Of a stretch of DNA of 64,000 nt, positions 54,577-64,000 are shown piece by piece. Every line of letters begins with the position of its first letter. Within the stretch, counting starts at the first letter, position 1. Origin of the DNA: Propionivibrio soli (GTDB taxonomy: Bacteria; Pseudomonadota; Gammaproteobacteria; Burkholderiales; Rhodocyclaceae); the NCBI RefSeq assembly GCF_025770765.1, contig NZ_JANZKY010000001.1, positions 1 to 64,000 of the forward strand, written 5' to 3'. Below the pieces are notes generated by a model. The model did not search any database. It saw nothing but the letters and a program-made list of their open reading frames with translations, and had not been told where the DNA came from. A program made the translations under genes and the position numbers.

Positions 54577-55187
54577 GGCGCACTATCTCCCGCAACACCA
54601 TCGTTCCATTCGTCGATGCGGAGCCGCAACTCGACCCCACCGGCCCGTTCCGCGAAGATGGTGGTCGGCGGCGCTTGGGGGTCATCGCTGTCGTATCCGT
54701 AATCGATACGCCAGTCCTCGTGGCGCAGACGTAACGGCCGGCCACGCGTGTCGAGATCGGCGCCACCGGAGCTCGTCCCACGGGCCTGCACCCAATCGGT
54801 CAGCGGTTCGAGAGGTAAAGGGTAACCGAGTACGTTCCGCGTCAGCGTCTCGGTATCGGGGGCAGAATACACACGCCCGTCACTCGCAGTCAGGCGTGCT
54901 CCGTATTCATCGGTGGCAATTTCCGCAATACCCTGCCCGAACGGGGAAGCAAGAAGCACGGTGTTCTTGGCACCGGCATGCCGCCAACTCAATCGACCGG
55001 AATAGCTCTTCTCCTCGTAGCGAAGCGAGAACCGTCCTTCAAGAGAGAATGGACGCGACACGCCACGCGCGATGCGATGAGATTCTTCCACAGGCGCAAG
55101 AGCCGCGCACCCGCCGAGGATCATTACTGAAAATGCGACAGCGAGCGTCCAGATCCACGCAGGGCAACGACAAAAACGCCGCGGCAT
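54573..55187 (-). CDS. lolB: Outer-membrane lipoprotein LolB
   Basis: LolB accepts lipoproteins from LolA and inserts them into the outer membrane. The 204-residue precursor has a signal peptide ending in lipobox LGGC (VMILGGCAALAPVEE) and then the LolB half-barrel with FSLEGRFSLRYEEKSYSGRL and PLEPLTDWVQARG. The start overlaps the TPR-gene stop as TAATG and the stop overlaps ispE, so the three are coupled. Confidence 0.94.
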   Translation of the reverse strand: MPRRFCRCPAWIWTLAVAFSVMILGGCAALAPVEESHRIARGVSRPFSLEGRFSLRYEEKSYSGRLSWRHAGAKNTVLLASPFGQGIAEIATDEYGARLTASDGRVYSAPDTETLTRNVLGYPLPLEPLTDWVQARGTSSGGADLDTRGRPLRLRHEDWRIDYGYDSDDPQAPPTTIFAERAGGVELRLRIDEWNDGVAGDSAP

Positions 55188-56947
55188 TATTGGCCGAATT
55201 TTCTGACCGCCTCGTTCAAGGCGTCATTGTTCGGGTATTTTTGCATCGACCCGCGCAGGGTCTGTCGCGCCTCGTCCTTGCGGCCCATGGCCCACAGCAC
55301 CTCACCCAAGTGAGCAGCCACATCCGGGTCTTCGTTCTGCTTGTAGGCGCGCTGGAGATAATCCAGCGCGGCAGGTAGATCGCCCTGCCGGAAAAGCACC
55401 CAGCCCATGCTGTCGAGGATGAAATGGTCATCAGGGGAAAGCTCCAAGGCTTTCTCGATGAGTTGGCGCGCTTCCGGCAAGCGCATATTGCGGTCGGCAT
55501 ACGAGTAACCGAGCGCGTTGTACGCCTGCGCGCTGTCGGGCTTCAACTCGATCAACTTGCGCAGTCTTGTTTCGAGAACGTCGAGCCGATTGATCTTCTC
55601 GGCAAGGAGCGCGGTTTCATAGAGAAGGTCGGGCTGTTCCGGGTCGGCGGTCAGCAAGCCGTCGAGCAGATCGAACGCCGCTTGTGGTTGCTTCGCTTCG
55701 CGTAGCAGCCCGGCTTCGGCGATCGAAAGCTGCAGGCTCTCATCCTGACTGGATGCCTTGGTCTCGCGCAGTAGCGCGCGCGCCTGATCGAGCTTGCCCT
55801 GCCCGGCGAGAATATGAGCGCGGCGAAGTTGCGAAGGAATATAACGCTCCCCCTCCCCCACCTGCGAATAGAACGAGAGGGCTTCGTCGGGGCGTTTCTT
55901 GTCCTCGGCAATTTGCCCGAGATAGTAGTAGGCAACGCTCTTGTTCGGAACGTCGAGGGTCAACAGACGCCTAAGCTGGGCCTCGGCGAGCGCCACATCG
56001 CCCTGCTGCAACGCAAGGATGGCGACCGGATAAACGACATCGGCGCTGTCCGGATAATCCTTGAGCAAGCGGTCGAAATGACGCTTGGCATCGGCATAAC
56101 GTTTCTCCCCGATTAGCGCTCGCGCCAAGTGAAGGCGTACTTCACGCGCTTCCGGGTGCCGTTCGACATAGTCCTCGAGAAAAGCAATCGCTTGGCCGGG
56201 CGAATCGCGCGAGAGAAGCTGCGCCTGCAGGAATACGGCCGCATCCCAATCGGGCCGCAGATCGAGCGCGCGCCGTACCTCGGAGAGGCCGCGTTCCGTC
56301 AAGCCCGCTGAGGCGGCCGCCGTGGCAACCGCGTAGTGCGCCTCGGCCAGCCCGAAGAACGGCTGGCAAACCTTGTCGATGAGGCGATACACCGCCAGGC
56401 GGTCGGGCGTGCGGGCGAACATGCGGTTCAGCCCGAGGAGATTGTCGGCGAGGGCGGGTTTGTCCGCCTCCAGAAGCTTGACGAGAATGGGCGCAACTTC
56501 GTCGAGCTGGTTGGTCATGACGAGGATGCTGACCAGGAGTTGCTGCGCCCGCTTCGACGACGGTTCCACGTCGAGCCACAGGCGGGTCGTTTCCAACGCG
56601 AGGTCGAACCGGCGAGCATATCCGGCCACTTCAACCGTCCGTTCCAGTATCTTCGGGTCGCGGGTACGCAAGGCGAGGCTGGAATAGGCTTTAGTCGCGA
56701 GATCCAAGTCGCCGCGCTGTAGGGCGATTTCTGCCAGCAGGACTTGGTAAACCACTTGCGCCGCCTCTTCAGCCTCTTCTGAAGCGGCAATCTCGGCCGG
56801 CGTCAGGGGAACCGGCGCCGGGGTTTCAACCTGCCGCTGCGCCGGAGCCCGTTTCCTGACCGGTGCTTTCGGTTCGGCCGCCACCGCATTCACTCCGACG
56901 AAGAGGGCGAGCGTGGCGAAACCCAAGGTACGACGTACGTATTTCAT
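55187..56947 (-). CDS. Exported tetratricopeptide-repeat protein
   Basis: The 586-residue protein has a signal peptide (about 1-24, cut near AVAAEP) and then many TPR helical repeats from about residue 55 to the end, with clear examples at AYNALGYSYADRNMRLPEA and HFILDSMGWVLFRQGDLPAA. It is a predicted periplasmic or surface scaffold. Its place before lolB suggests an envelope role, but the partner is unknown. The start is the ATG ending at 56947; mutM diverges from it. Confidence 0.9.
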   Translation of the reverse strand: MKYVRRTLGFATLALFVGVNAVAAEPKAPVRKRAPAQRQVETPAPVPLTPAEIAASEEAEEAAQVVYQVLLAEIALQRGDLDLATKAYSSLALRTRDPKILERTVEVAGYARRFDLALETTRLWLDVEPSSKRAQQLLVSILVMTNQLDEVAPILVKLLEADKPALADNLLGLNRMFARTPDRLAVYRLIDKVCQPFFGLAEAHYAVATAAASAGLTERGLSEVRRALDLRPDWDAAVFLQAQLLSRDSPGQAIAFLEDYVERHPEAREVRLHLARALIGEKRYADAKRHFDRLLKDYPDSADVVYPVAILALQQGDVALAEAQLRRLLTLDVPNKSVAYYYLGQIAEDKKRPDEALSFYSQVGEGERYIPSQLRRAHILAGQGKLDQARALLRETKASSQDESLQLSIAEAGLLREAKQPQAAFDLLDGLLTADPEQPDLLYETALLAEKINRLDVLETRLRKLIELKPDSAQAYNALGYSYADRNMRLPEARQLIEKALELSPDDHFILDSMGWVLFRQGDLPAALDYLQRAYKQNEDPDVAAHLGEVLWAMGRKDEARQTLRGSMQKYPNNDALNEAVRKFGQ

Positions 56948-57042
56948 GGAATCCTAACAATACTCGGCCGGATCGCCTCCGGTTAGAGCAGTCTGCGTCA
57001 TAATGGTTTTCCGCATGTTATGGTCTTTTCTCGGTAGCAGCA

Positions 57043-57867
57043 ATGCCAGAACTCCCCGAAGTCGAAGTCAGCCGCCTGGGCTTGTTGCCTTTCCTTACCG
57101 GGCAGCGCATCCTCTCCGCCGAATTCCGCACGCCGAAGCTGCGACACGACATCCCGCGTGCGCTTGCGTCACGGCTCGTCGGGCTGCGTGTCGAAAAGAT
57201 CGAACGTCGAGGCAAGTACCTGCTTTTCGATTGCGAAAGCCGTCATGGAGGAGGCTGGCTGATCCTTCATCTGGGCATGTCGGGAAGCCTGCGGCTGGTG
57301 TCTCCTGGGGCTCCCGCCCAAAAACACGACCATGTCGACCTCGTGTTTCGCGGGACGGCATTACGGCTACGCGACCCGCGTCGCTTCGGAGCTGTTCTCT
57401 GGCACGAAGGCGACATCGAACATCATCCGCTCATTGCAGTACTCGGCATCGAGCCGCTTTCACCCGCATTCGACGCCGAATGGTTGCATGCGCAGACCCG
57501 CGGGCGCCGGGCACCGATCAAACCCGTGCTTATGGACAGCCACCTCGTGGTCGGCATCGGCAATATCTATGCCTCGGAAAGTCTTTTCCGTGCCGGTATT
57601 TCTCCAATGCGGCCGGCACACGCCATCAGCCTCGAGCGATATCGGCGGCTTGTACCGGCGATCCGCGCCACGCTCGAAACGGCGATTGCCGCCGGCGGCA
57701 GCAGCGTGCGTGACTACGTCCATAGCGACGGAGGCGCCGGCAGCTTTCAACTCTCATGCGCCGTCTATGGGCGTGAAGGGCAGCCGTGCCCCGCCTGCAA
57801 GGGCAGCGTGCGCGCCATTCGCCAGGCTGGACGCACGACCTTCTACTGCCCGCGCTGCCAGCGCTAA
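57043..57867 (+). CDS. mutM: Formamidopyrimidine-DNA glycosylase
   Basis: MutM (Fpg) removes 8-oxoguanine and cleaves the abasic site. The 274-residue protein starts MPELPEVEVSRLG with catalytic Pro2 and Glu3, has LHLGMSGSLRL and GIGNIYASESLFRAGI, and ends in the zinc finger CPACKG...CPRC. With mutT at 27958 the window encodes two parts of the 8-oxoguanine defence. Confidence 0.97.
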   Translation: MPELPEVEVSRLGLLPFLTGQRILSAEFRTPKLRHDIPRALASRLVGLRVEKIERRGKYLLFDCESRHGGGWLILHLGMSGSLRLVSPGAPAQKHDHVDLVFRGTALRLRDPRRFGAVLWHEGDIEHHPLIAVLGIEPLSPAFDAEWLHAQTRGRRAPIKPVLMDSHLVVGIGNIYASESLFRAGISPMRPAHAISLERYRRLVPAIRATLETAIAAGGSSVRDYVHSDGGAGSFQLSCAVYGREGQPCPACKGSVRAIRQAGRTTFYCPRCQR

Positions 57868-57918
57868 CCGAGTGCCTCAAGGCCGGCCGGCGACCGCCGC
57901 AGACCGTTGTGATACAGT

Positions 57919-57939
57919 GGCAAGAACGTTTTTCTTGCC
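57919..57939. repeat. Inverted repeat ahead of the dynamin-like gene
   Basis: GGCAAGAA and TTCTTGCC are separated by CGTTT, ending nine bases before the ATG at 57949. It could act as an operator or fold in the 5' leader over the ribosome binding site. Confidence 0.5.
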
Positions 57940-57948
57940 GAGAATGTC

Positions 57949-59904
57949 ATGACACTCGCAAAACAACTCGCCGCGTACAGTGAGTGGCGCACCGAACTCT
58001 CTGCCAATCTCGAACTGTTCCGCCGCTGGCTGGGCGACAACGATCTATCCGATGCGCAAACCGATCTGCGTATCGGCCAACTCCTCGACAAACTGCGCGA
58101 GGACCGCCTGCATGTCGCGTTCGTTGCCGAGTTTTCCCGTGGCAAGTCCGAGCTGATCAACGCCATCTTCTTCGCGGATTACGGAAGCCGTATCCTCCCT
58201 TCGACGGCGGGCCGCACGACGATGTGCCCGACCGAACTCATGTACGACCCGGCCAAGCCGCCGCGCATCGAGTTGCTTCCCATCCGAACTCGGGAGACGA
58301 GCGCCGGCATCAGCGAGTACAAACGTTTCCCGGCCGAATGGAACGTAGTGCCGCTCGACACGTCTTCGGCCGAATCAATGCAGGCGGCATTGCGCTCGGT
58401 CAGCGAGGTCACGCGTGTGTCACCCGAGGAGGCCGAAAAACTCGGTTTTCCCACCGGCGAGGGCGAAGCGGCAGCGGCTCGCGTCGGCGCTGACGGAACC
58501 GTCGAGATTCCGCTCTGGCGCCATGCCATCATCAATTTCCCACACCCGCTGCTGCAACAGGGACTCGTCATTCTTGACACACCGGGCCTGAACGCGATCG
58601 GGACCGAGCCCGAACTCACGCTTTCGCTTCTGCCCAACGCACACGCGGTGATCTTCATTCTGGCTGCGGACGCCGGCGTTACTCAGTCCGACTTGTCGAT
58701 ATGGAACGGGCATATCCGTGCGCCGGGCGAACGCAAGAGTGGACGCATTGTCGTTCTCAACAAGATCGACAGCCTGTGGGACGAACTCCGCTCGCAAGAC
58801 GAGATCGACGAAGAAATCGCCAAGCAAGCGCGAAGCTGCGCGTGGACGCTGGATATTCCGACGGAGCAGGTGTTCCCGATCTCGGCGCAGAAAGGGCTGG
58901 TCGCCAAGATCAACGGCGATGAGGCCTTGCTGGCACGCAGCCGCCTGCCCGCGCTTGAATACGCGTTATCCGAAGAACTGATCCCGGCCAAGCAGCAGAT
59001 CGTTGCCGACAACACCGAGGTCGAGTTTGCCGATATTTACGTGCGTATGCGCCGCCTGCTCGAGTCCAGGCTCGCGGGGCTGCGCGAGCAGCTGGGCGAG
59101 CTCAACGAACTGCGAGGCAAGAACAAGGGCGTCGTCGAGTACATGATGGGCAAGATCCGTGTCGAGAAGGACGAGTTCGAGGCGGGGTTGCAACGTTACT
59201 ACGCCGTGCGCAGCGTTTTCTCGCAACTCACCAACCGGCTGTTCTCACATCTGGGAATCAATGCCCAACGGGCGTTGATCACGGAAACACGCGAAAAAAT
59301 GGCCGACGCGACGTTTTCGAAGACGCTTTCAGATGCAATGAAGACATTCTTCGCCGCCTCTCGCCAGAACCTGCGTAAATCGGACGCTGACATCACCGAA
59401 ATTCTGTCGATGATGGAGGCCATCTACAAGAGATTCTCGGTCGAACACGGACTCAAACTCGGGACCCCGACCGGGTTCTCGTTGATGCGCTGTCAGAAGG
59501 AAATCGACCGGCTCGAACACTGGTGCGACACGCACCTCAACACGGTATTCCAGTTGGTGACGATAGAGAAGCACAAGGTCACGCAGAAGTTTTTTGAGGA
59601 AGTCGCGCTACAGGTCCGCCGCGCCTTCGACCGCGCCAACCAGGACGCGGAAGCCTGGTTGAAAGCGATCATGGCACCGATGGAAACGCAGGTGCGGGAG
59701 CATCAGATTCAATTGAAACGGCGACTGGAAAGCATCAAACGCATCCATCAGGCCACCGACACGCTTGAGGATCGGATCAACGAACTGGCACAGGTCGAGG
59801 ACAGCCTGGTCGCCCAAATCCGCTCGATCGCCAACGTCGGCCTGTCCGTACAGCGCGCACTGCAGAAGCGGATCCACGAAGAGAGTCAGCGCAACGCCGC
59901 CTGA
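57949..59904 (+). CDS. Dynamin-like GTPase
   Basis: The 651-residue protein has an N-terminal helix, a GTPase domain with the P-loop AEFSRGKS at 60-67, G3 DTPGL from Asp210 and G4 NKID from Asn271, and a long helical C-terminal region (about 340-645) with coiled coils. The first P-loop residue is Ala where Gly is usual. Bacterial dynamin-like proteins remodel or stabilise membranes; no membrane paddle is evident. It follows mutM by 81 bases. Confidence 0.88.
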   Translation: MTLAKQLAAYSEWRTELSANLELFRRWLGDNDLSDAQTDLRIGQLLDKLREDRLHVAFVAEFSRGKSELINAIFFADYGSRILPSTAGRTTMCPTELMYDPAKPPRIELLPIRTRETSAGISEYKRFPAEWNVVPLDTSSAESMQAALRSVSEVTRVSPEEAEKLGFPTGEGEAAAARVGADGTVEIPLWRHAIINFPHPLLQQGLVILDTPGLNAIGTEPELTLSLLPNAHAVIFILAADAGVTQSDLSIWNGHIRAPGERKSGRIVVLNKIDSLWDELRSQDEIDEEIAKQARSCAWTLDIPTEQVFPISAQKGLVAKINGDEALLARSRLPALEYALSEELIPAKQQIVADNTEVEFADIYVRMRRLLESRLAGLREQLGELNELRGKNKGVVEYMMGKIRVEKDEFEAGLQRYYAVRSVFSQLTNRLFSHLGINAQRALITETREKMADATFSKTLSDAMKTFFAASRQNLRKSDADITEILSMMEAIYKRFSVEHGLKLGTPTGFSLMRCQKEIDRLEHWCDTHLNTVFQLVTIEKHKVTQKFFEEVALQVRRAFDRANQDAEAWLKAIMAPMETQVREHQIQLKRRLESIKRIHQATDTLEDRINELAQVEDSLVAQIRSIANVGLSVQRALQKRIHEESQRNAA

Positions 59905-59928
59905 TCCGCGGGCGGCATCGCGCGAGCA

Positions 59929-59950
59929 GGCAGGAGGATCCTCTCCTGCC
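59929..59950. terminator. Hairpin between convergent dynamin-like and ferredoxin genes
   Basis: GGCAGGAG and CTCCTGCC form an eight-pair stem with a six-base loop in the 54-base gap between two convergent stop codons. There is no T tract on either side, so termination, if any, is weak or factor-assisted. Confidence 0.4.
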
Positions 59951-59958
59951 GCGGTTGA

Positions 59959-61289
<1,331 letters not shown>

Positions 61290-61421
61290 CGCCGCTGTTC
61301 GGATTGGGAGGCTGTCAAGATTACGGGAAAGCGACGACAAAAGGAACGACGGGGAGAGCATTGATCCCATGCTCCGCCCCGCTATGGGGCCAGTTTCACT
61401 AAGCCAGCCGCCCAGTATCTC

Positions 61422-62738
61422 CTATCGTGGTTCCGGACCGACCACCACGGTTGCCATGCTCTCAAGTTTGACGTGGCGGGAAAAAGCGGCCTTGACGTCG
61501 TCCACCGTTACCTTGCGCACGTTATCGGCGTAAGTGTCGAGATAGTCGAGCGGAAGCCCGTAGAAGCCGATGACCGCAACGTGATCGAGAATCTTGCGGT
61601 TGCTGTCGAGACGCAAGGGGAAACTGCCGATAATGTTCTGCTTCGCCGCCTGCAGCTCGGCTTCGGTCGGTCCCTCGGCAAGGAAACCTGCAAGAACCTC
61701 GCGCGTCAGTTTGAGCGCTTCTTCAGCTTGTTCCTTTCTTGTCTGCAATCCAATCTGGAAGGGCCCCGGCATGGCGAGCGGCTGGAAGTAGCTGTAAACA
61801 CTGTAGGCATAGCCGCGCTTGTCGCGGACTTCCTTCATCAATCGGGAAACGAAACCTCCCCCGCCCAGCGAATAATTGCCGACAACCAAGGGAAAGAGGT
61901 CAGGATCGCCGCGCTTGAGCGCCGGGAGCCCAACGAGAACGTGCGCCTGCGCCGCCGGATGGGCTACGCGCCGTTCAGCGCTCGCCGAGGGTGTGGAGGG
62001 CAGTGCCAATGCAGCCCCCCCTGCATCGACAGGCAACGCGGCGGTCAGATCCTGAGCCAACGCTTCTGCTTGCGCACGCGACAGGTCTCCGACGATAGCC
62101 ACGGAAGCGCGCCGCGCCGTGTAATAGCGCCTATGGAAATCGATCAGGTCCGAACGCTGGAGTCCATTCACCGACTCCGGCGTGGCTCGACCGCCATACG
62201 GATGCGCCGGGTACATGGCTTCCCAAAACGCTCGTGAGGCTATGGTGTCGGGCCGAGTGAGCGCCTCCTTCAGGCCAGCGACTGCCCGCGCTTTTTCACG
62301 CCCCAACACATCTTGCGGGAACTGTGGGGTGGTCAGCACGGCGCGCAGGAGCGCGAAAGCCGGCTCGCGTTTGTCGGCCTGCGACAACGTACGCAGCGTG
62401 AGCGACGCACGATCGAGATCGGTATCGCCGGAAAGCAGCGCGCCAAGGTCGGCTAGCCGGCTCGCCAGCAGCGTTTCGTCCATGCCGGCGACACCGAGAT
62501 CGAGCAAGGTATGCGTGAGTGACGCGAGGCCTTGCTTGCCCGCCGGGTCGTAGGCGCTGCCGGCCGCAAAGTCGATCTCGACATCGATGATCGGCAGATC
62601 GTGATTCTCGACGAAGTACACGCGAGCACCGGACGGAGCCATCCAATGGTCAATGCGCGGCCCGGCGAAGGCGGCTTGCGCAAGCAACCCCAGACACAGC
62701 AGGAAACCGAAGCGAAACCAGGAGATTAACGGATTCAT
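61422..62738 (-). CDS. M16-family peptidase-like protein lacking the zinc motif
   Basis: The 438-residue precursor has a signal peptide (about 1-26, MNPLISWFRFGFLLCLGLLA, cut near AFA-GP). It has two M16 domains, but the HxxEH zinc site is absent; at the matching position it reads ASLTHTLLDLG. This is the non-catalytic partner of the M16 pair and keeps the C-terminal YSVYSYFQPL region. The start is the ATG ending at 62738, 11 bases behind the active partner; a TTG start at 62753 would overlap it. Confidence 0.9.
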   Translation of the reverse strand: MNPLISWFRFGFLLCLGLLAQAAFAGPRIDHWMAPSGARVYFVENHDLPIIDVEIDFAAGSAYDPAGKQGLASLTHTLLDLGVAGMDETLLASRLADLGALLSGDTDLDRASLTLRTLSQADKREPAFALLRAVLTTPQFPQDVLGREKARAVAGLKEALTRPDTIASRAFWEAMYPAHPYGGRATPESVNGLQRSDLIDFHRRYYTARRASVAIVGDLSRAQAEALAQDLTAALPVDAGGAALALPSTPSASAERRVAHPAAQAHVLVGLPALKRGDPDLFPLVVGNYSLGGGGFVSRLMKEVRDKRGYAYSVYSYFQPLAMPGPFQIGLQTRKEQAEEALKLTREVLAGFLAEGPTEAELQAAKQNIIGSFPLRLDSNRKILDHVAVIGFYGLPLDYLDTYADNVRKVTVDDVKAAFSRHVKLESMATVVVGPEPR

Positions 62739-62749
62739 GAACAAACCTC

Positions 62750-64000
62750 TCAATGCCGCCCGACCGGCGCGCTGCGTGGCCGCGGCGTGGCCGGCAGAGG
62801 CTGGGGATCGAGCTCGGCCACCGTGAGGCCATCGTCGTTGAAATATTTGCTGGCAACCGCCTGCACCTGCTCGGCGGTCACCGCTTGCAGTTTCTCAATG
62901 AGACGACCGTGCAAGCGATACGAGATGCCCACCGCTTCGAGCTGACCGATTTCCATGGCTTGCGCGAACATCGAGTCGAGCTTGTACGTTTCGCTCGCGA
63001 CGAGCTGGACCCGCGCACGCTGTAGTTCCTCCTCGCTGACGCTGTCCCGGGCGATACGCGCGATTTCCGCCCGGAAACCGGCCTCGAGGTCGGCCGTGGT
63101 TTTGCCGGCGCTCGGCGAACCCTGCATATAGAACAACCCCGGCCCGCGCGAGGTCGGGCTGTACCCGGCACCCGCCGAAACAGCCAGCCGCTCTTCCCGG
63201 ATCAGACGGCGAGTAAAGCGCGCCGCGTCGTGACCATCTAGAACGGCCGAGAGCATTTCCAGCGCGTACGGATCAACGTCGTTGTCCACGTCGCGTACCA
63301 CGGGGACCTTGTAGGCCATCAGGACCACCGGCAACTCGGCCGGCGCCTTCACGACGAGCCGGCGGATGCCGACTTGCTCCGGCTCGTTCTGCGGGCGACG
63401 CACCGGAAGCGGACGTGCCGCAAGGGGCCCAAAGTACTTGTCCGCCAGGCGAAACGCCTCGTCGTGGTCGACGTCGCCGACGATTACGACGTAAGCATTG
63501 TTCGGCACATACCAACGCTCATACCAGTCGCGCGCATCCTGTGCGGTCATGTTTTTCAGATCGTCCATCCAGCCGATCACCGGCACGCGGTATGGATTCG
63601 CCTGGAAGGCGACCGCGCCGAGCTGCTCGAAAAGCAGCGCTTGCGGCTGGTCCTCGGTGCGCAACCGGCGCTCTTCCATGACCACCTTGATTTCCTGTTC
63701 GAACTCGGCGGGCGAAAGTGTCAAATGACGCATCCGATCCGCTTCGAGCTGCATCATCTGCTCGAGCTTTTCTTTGGGAACCTGTTGAAAATAGGCGGTG
63801 TAGTCCTTGTTGGTGAAAGCATTGTCGCGCCCGCCGGCTTCCGCCACCAGGCGGCTGAACTCTCCGGCACCGATACTCGGTGTGCCCTTGAACATCATGT
63901 GTTCCAGCACATGCGCGACGCCAGTCGTGCCGTTCGTTTCGTCGACACTGCCTGCCCGGTACCACACCATATTAGCGACGGTCGGCGCGCGCCGGTCTTC
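62750..64000 (-). CDS. M16-family zinc metallopeptidase (N-terminus beyond window)
   Basis: This is the catalytic member of the M16 pair. The visible 416 residues include the inverted zinc motif HVLEHMMFKGTPS (HxxEH) and the downstream glutamate region. The frame stays open to position 64000, where EDRRAPTVANMVWYRAGS continues the usual M16 N-terminal strand, so the start and signal peptide are outside the window. An internal Met at 63970 is not the start. It ends 11 bases before its inactive partner. Confidence 0.93.
   Translation of the reverse strand, partial: EDRRAPTVANMVWYRAGSVDETNGTTGVAHVLEHMMFKGTPSIGAGEFSRLVAEAGGRDNAFTNKDYTAYFQQVPKEKLEQMMQLEADRMRHLTLSPAEFEQEIKVVMEERRLRTEDQPQALLFEQLGAVAFQANPYRVPVIGWMDDLKNMTAQDARDWYERWYVPNNAYVVIVGDVDHDEAFRLADKYFGPLAARPLPVRRPQNEPEQVGIRRLVVKAPAELPVVLMAYKVPVVRDVDNDVDPYALEMLSAVLDGHDAARFTRRLIREERLAVSAGAGYSPTSRGPGLFYMQGSPSAGKTTADLEAGFRAEIARIARDSVSEEELQRARVQLVASETYKLDSMFAQAMEIGQLEAVGISYRLHGRLIEKLQAVTAEQVQAVASKYFNDDGLTVAELDPQPLPATPRPRSAPVGRH

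Overview
The window is a chromosomal segment of a Gram-negative bacterium, most likely a betaproteobacterium and perhaps of the order Rhodocyclales. The evidence is gene order (tRNA-Tyr/Gly/Thr-tuf-tRNA-Trp-secE-nusG-rplKAJL-rpoBC-rpsLG-fusA-tuf; coaE-zapD-yacG; birA-coaX; lolB-ispE-tRNA-Gln-prs-rplY-pth-ychF), outer-membrane lipoprotein genes (lolB, mltA), an NtrBC/sigma-54 nitrogen system and fairly high GC. The genus is inference. I see no phage, insertion sequence or CRISPR array, and no gene-free stretch above 300 bases.

1-18427 (minus strand): the transcription/translation supercluster. Two tuf copies flank it; the left one lacks its last base at the window edge. Control RNA elements sit where expected: a candidate L1 site before rplK, a clear L10 leader before rplJ, an attenuator-like hairpin between rplL and rpoB, and a terminator between rpoC and rpsL. 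RpoB carries an insert of about 73 residues that resembles the C-terminal domain of ribosomal protein L7/L12, whose own gene lies just upstream.

18573-30564: a membrane-anchored methyltransferase-like protein; a thioredoxin/hybrid kinase/LuxR regulator group; a periplasmic solute-binding protein coupled to a PAS-GGDEF cyclase; mltA; a DUF815 ATPase coupled to a MutT-ThiE fusion; yacG, zapD and coaE.

30561-41507 (minus strand): a SPOR protein, a stand-alone TrpB2, then a compact seven-gene set (DUF350, SPFH-SHOCT, DUF4178, a 46-residue membrane peptide, a seven-helix aminopropyltransferase, a Tat-lipoprotein-like flavoenzyme and SpeD), followed by coaX and birA. The seven-gene set looks like a dedicated polyamine/membrane system and is the best candidate here for an under-described pathway.

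41544-50010: ntrC, ntrB, a DUF4124 protein and glnA. The glnA upstream region holds a good sigma-54 promoter and two NtrC palindromes 30 bp apart. Then come a rhodanese, nadA, an endonuclease/exonuclease/phosphatase-family protein and gluQ.

50027-64000: ychF, pth, rplY, prs, tRNA-Gln, ispE, lolB, a large TPR protein, mutM, a dynamin-like GTPase, a YfhL-type ferredoxin, coaD, rsmD and a pair of M16 peptidases, the second running off the right edge.
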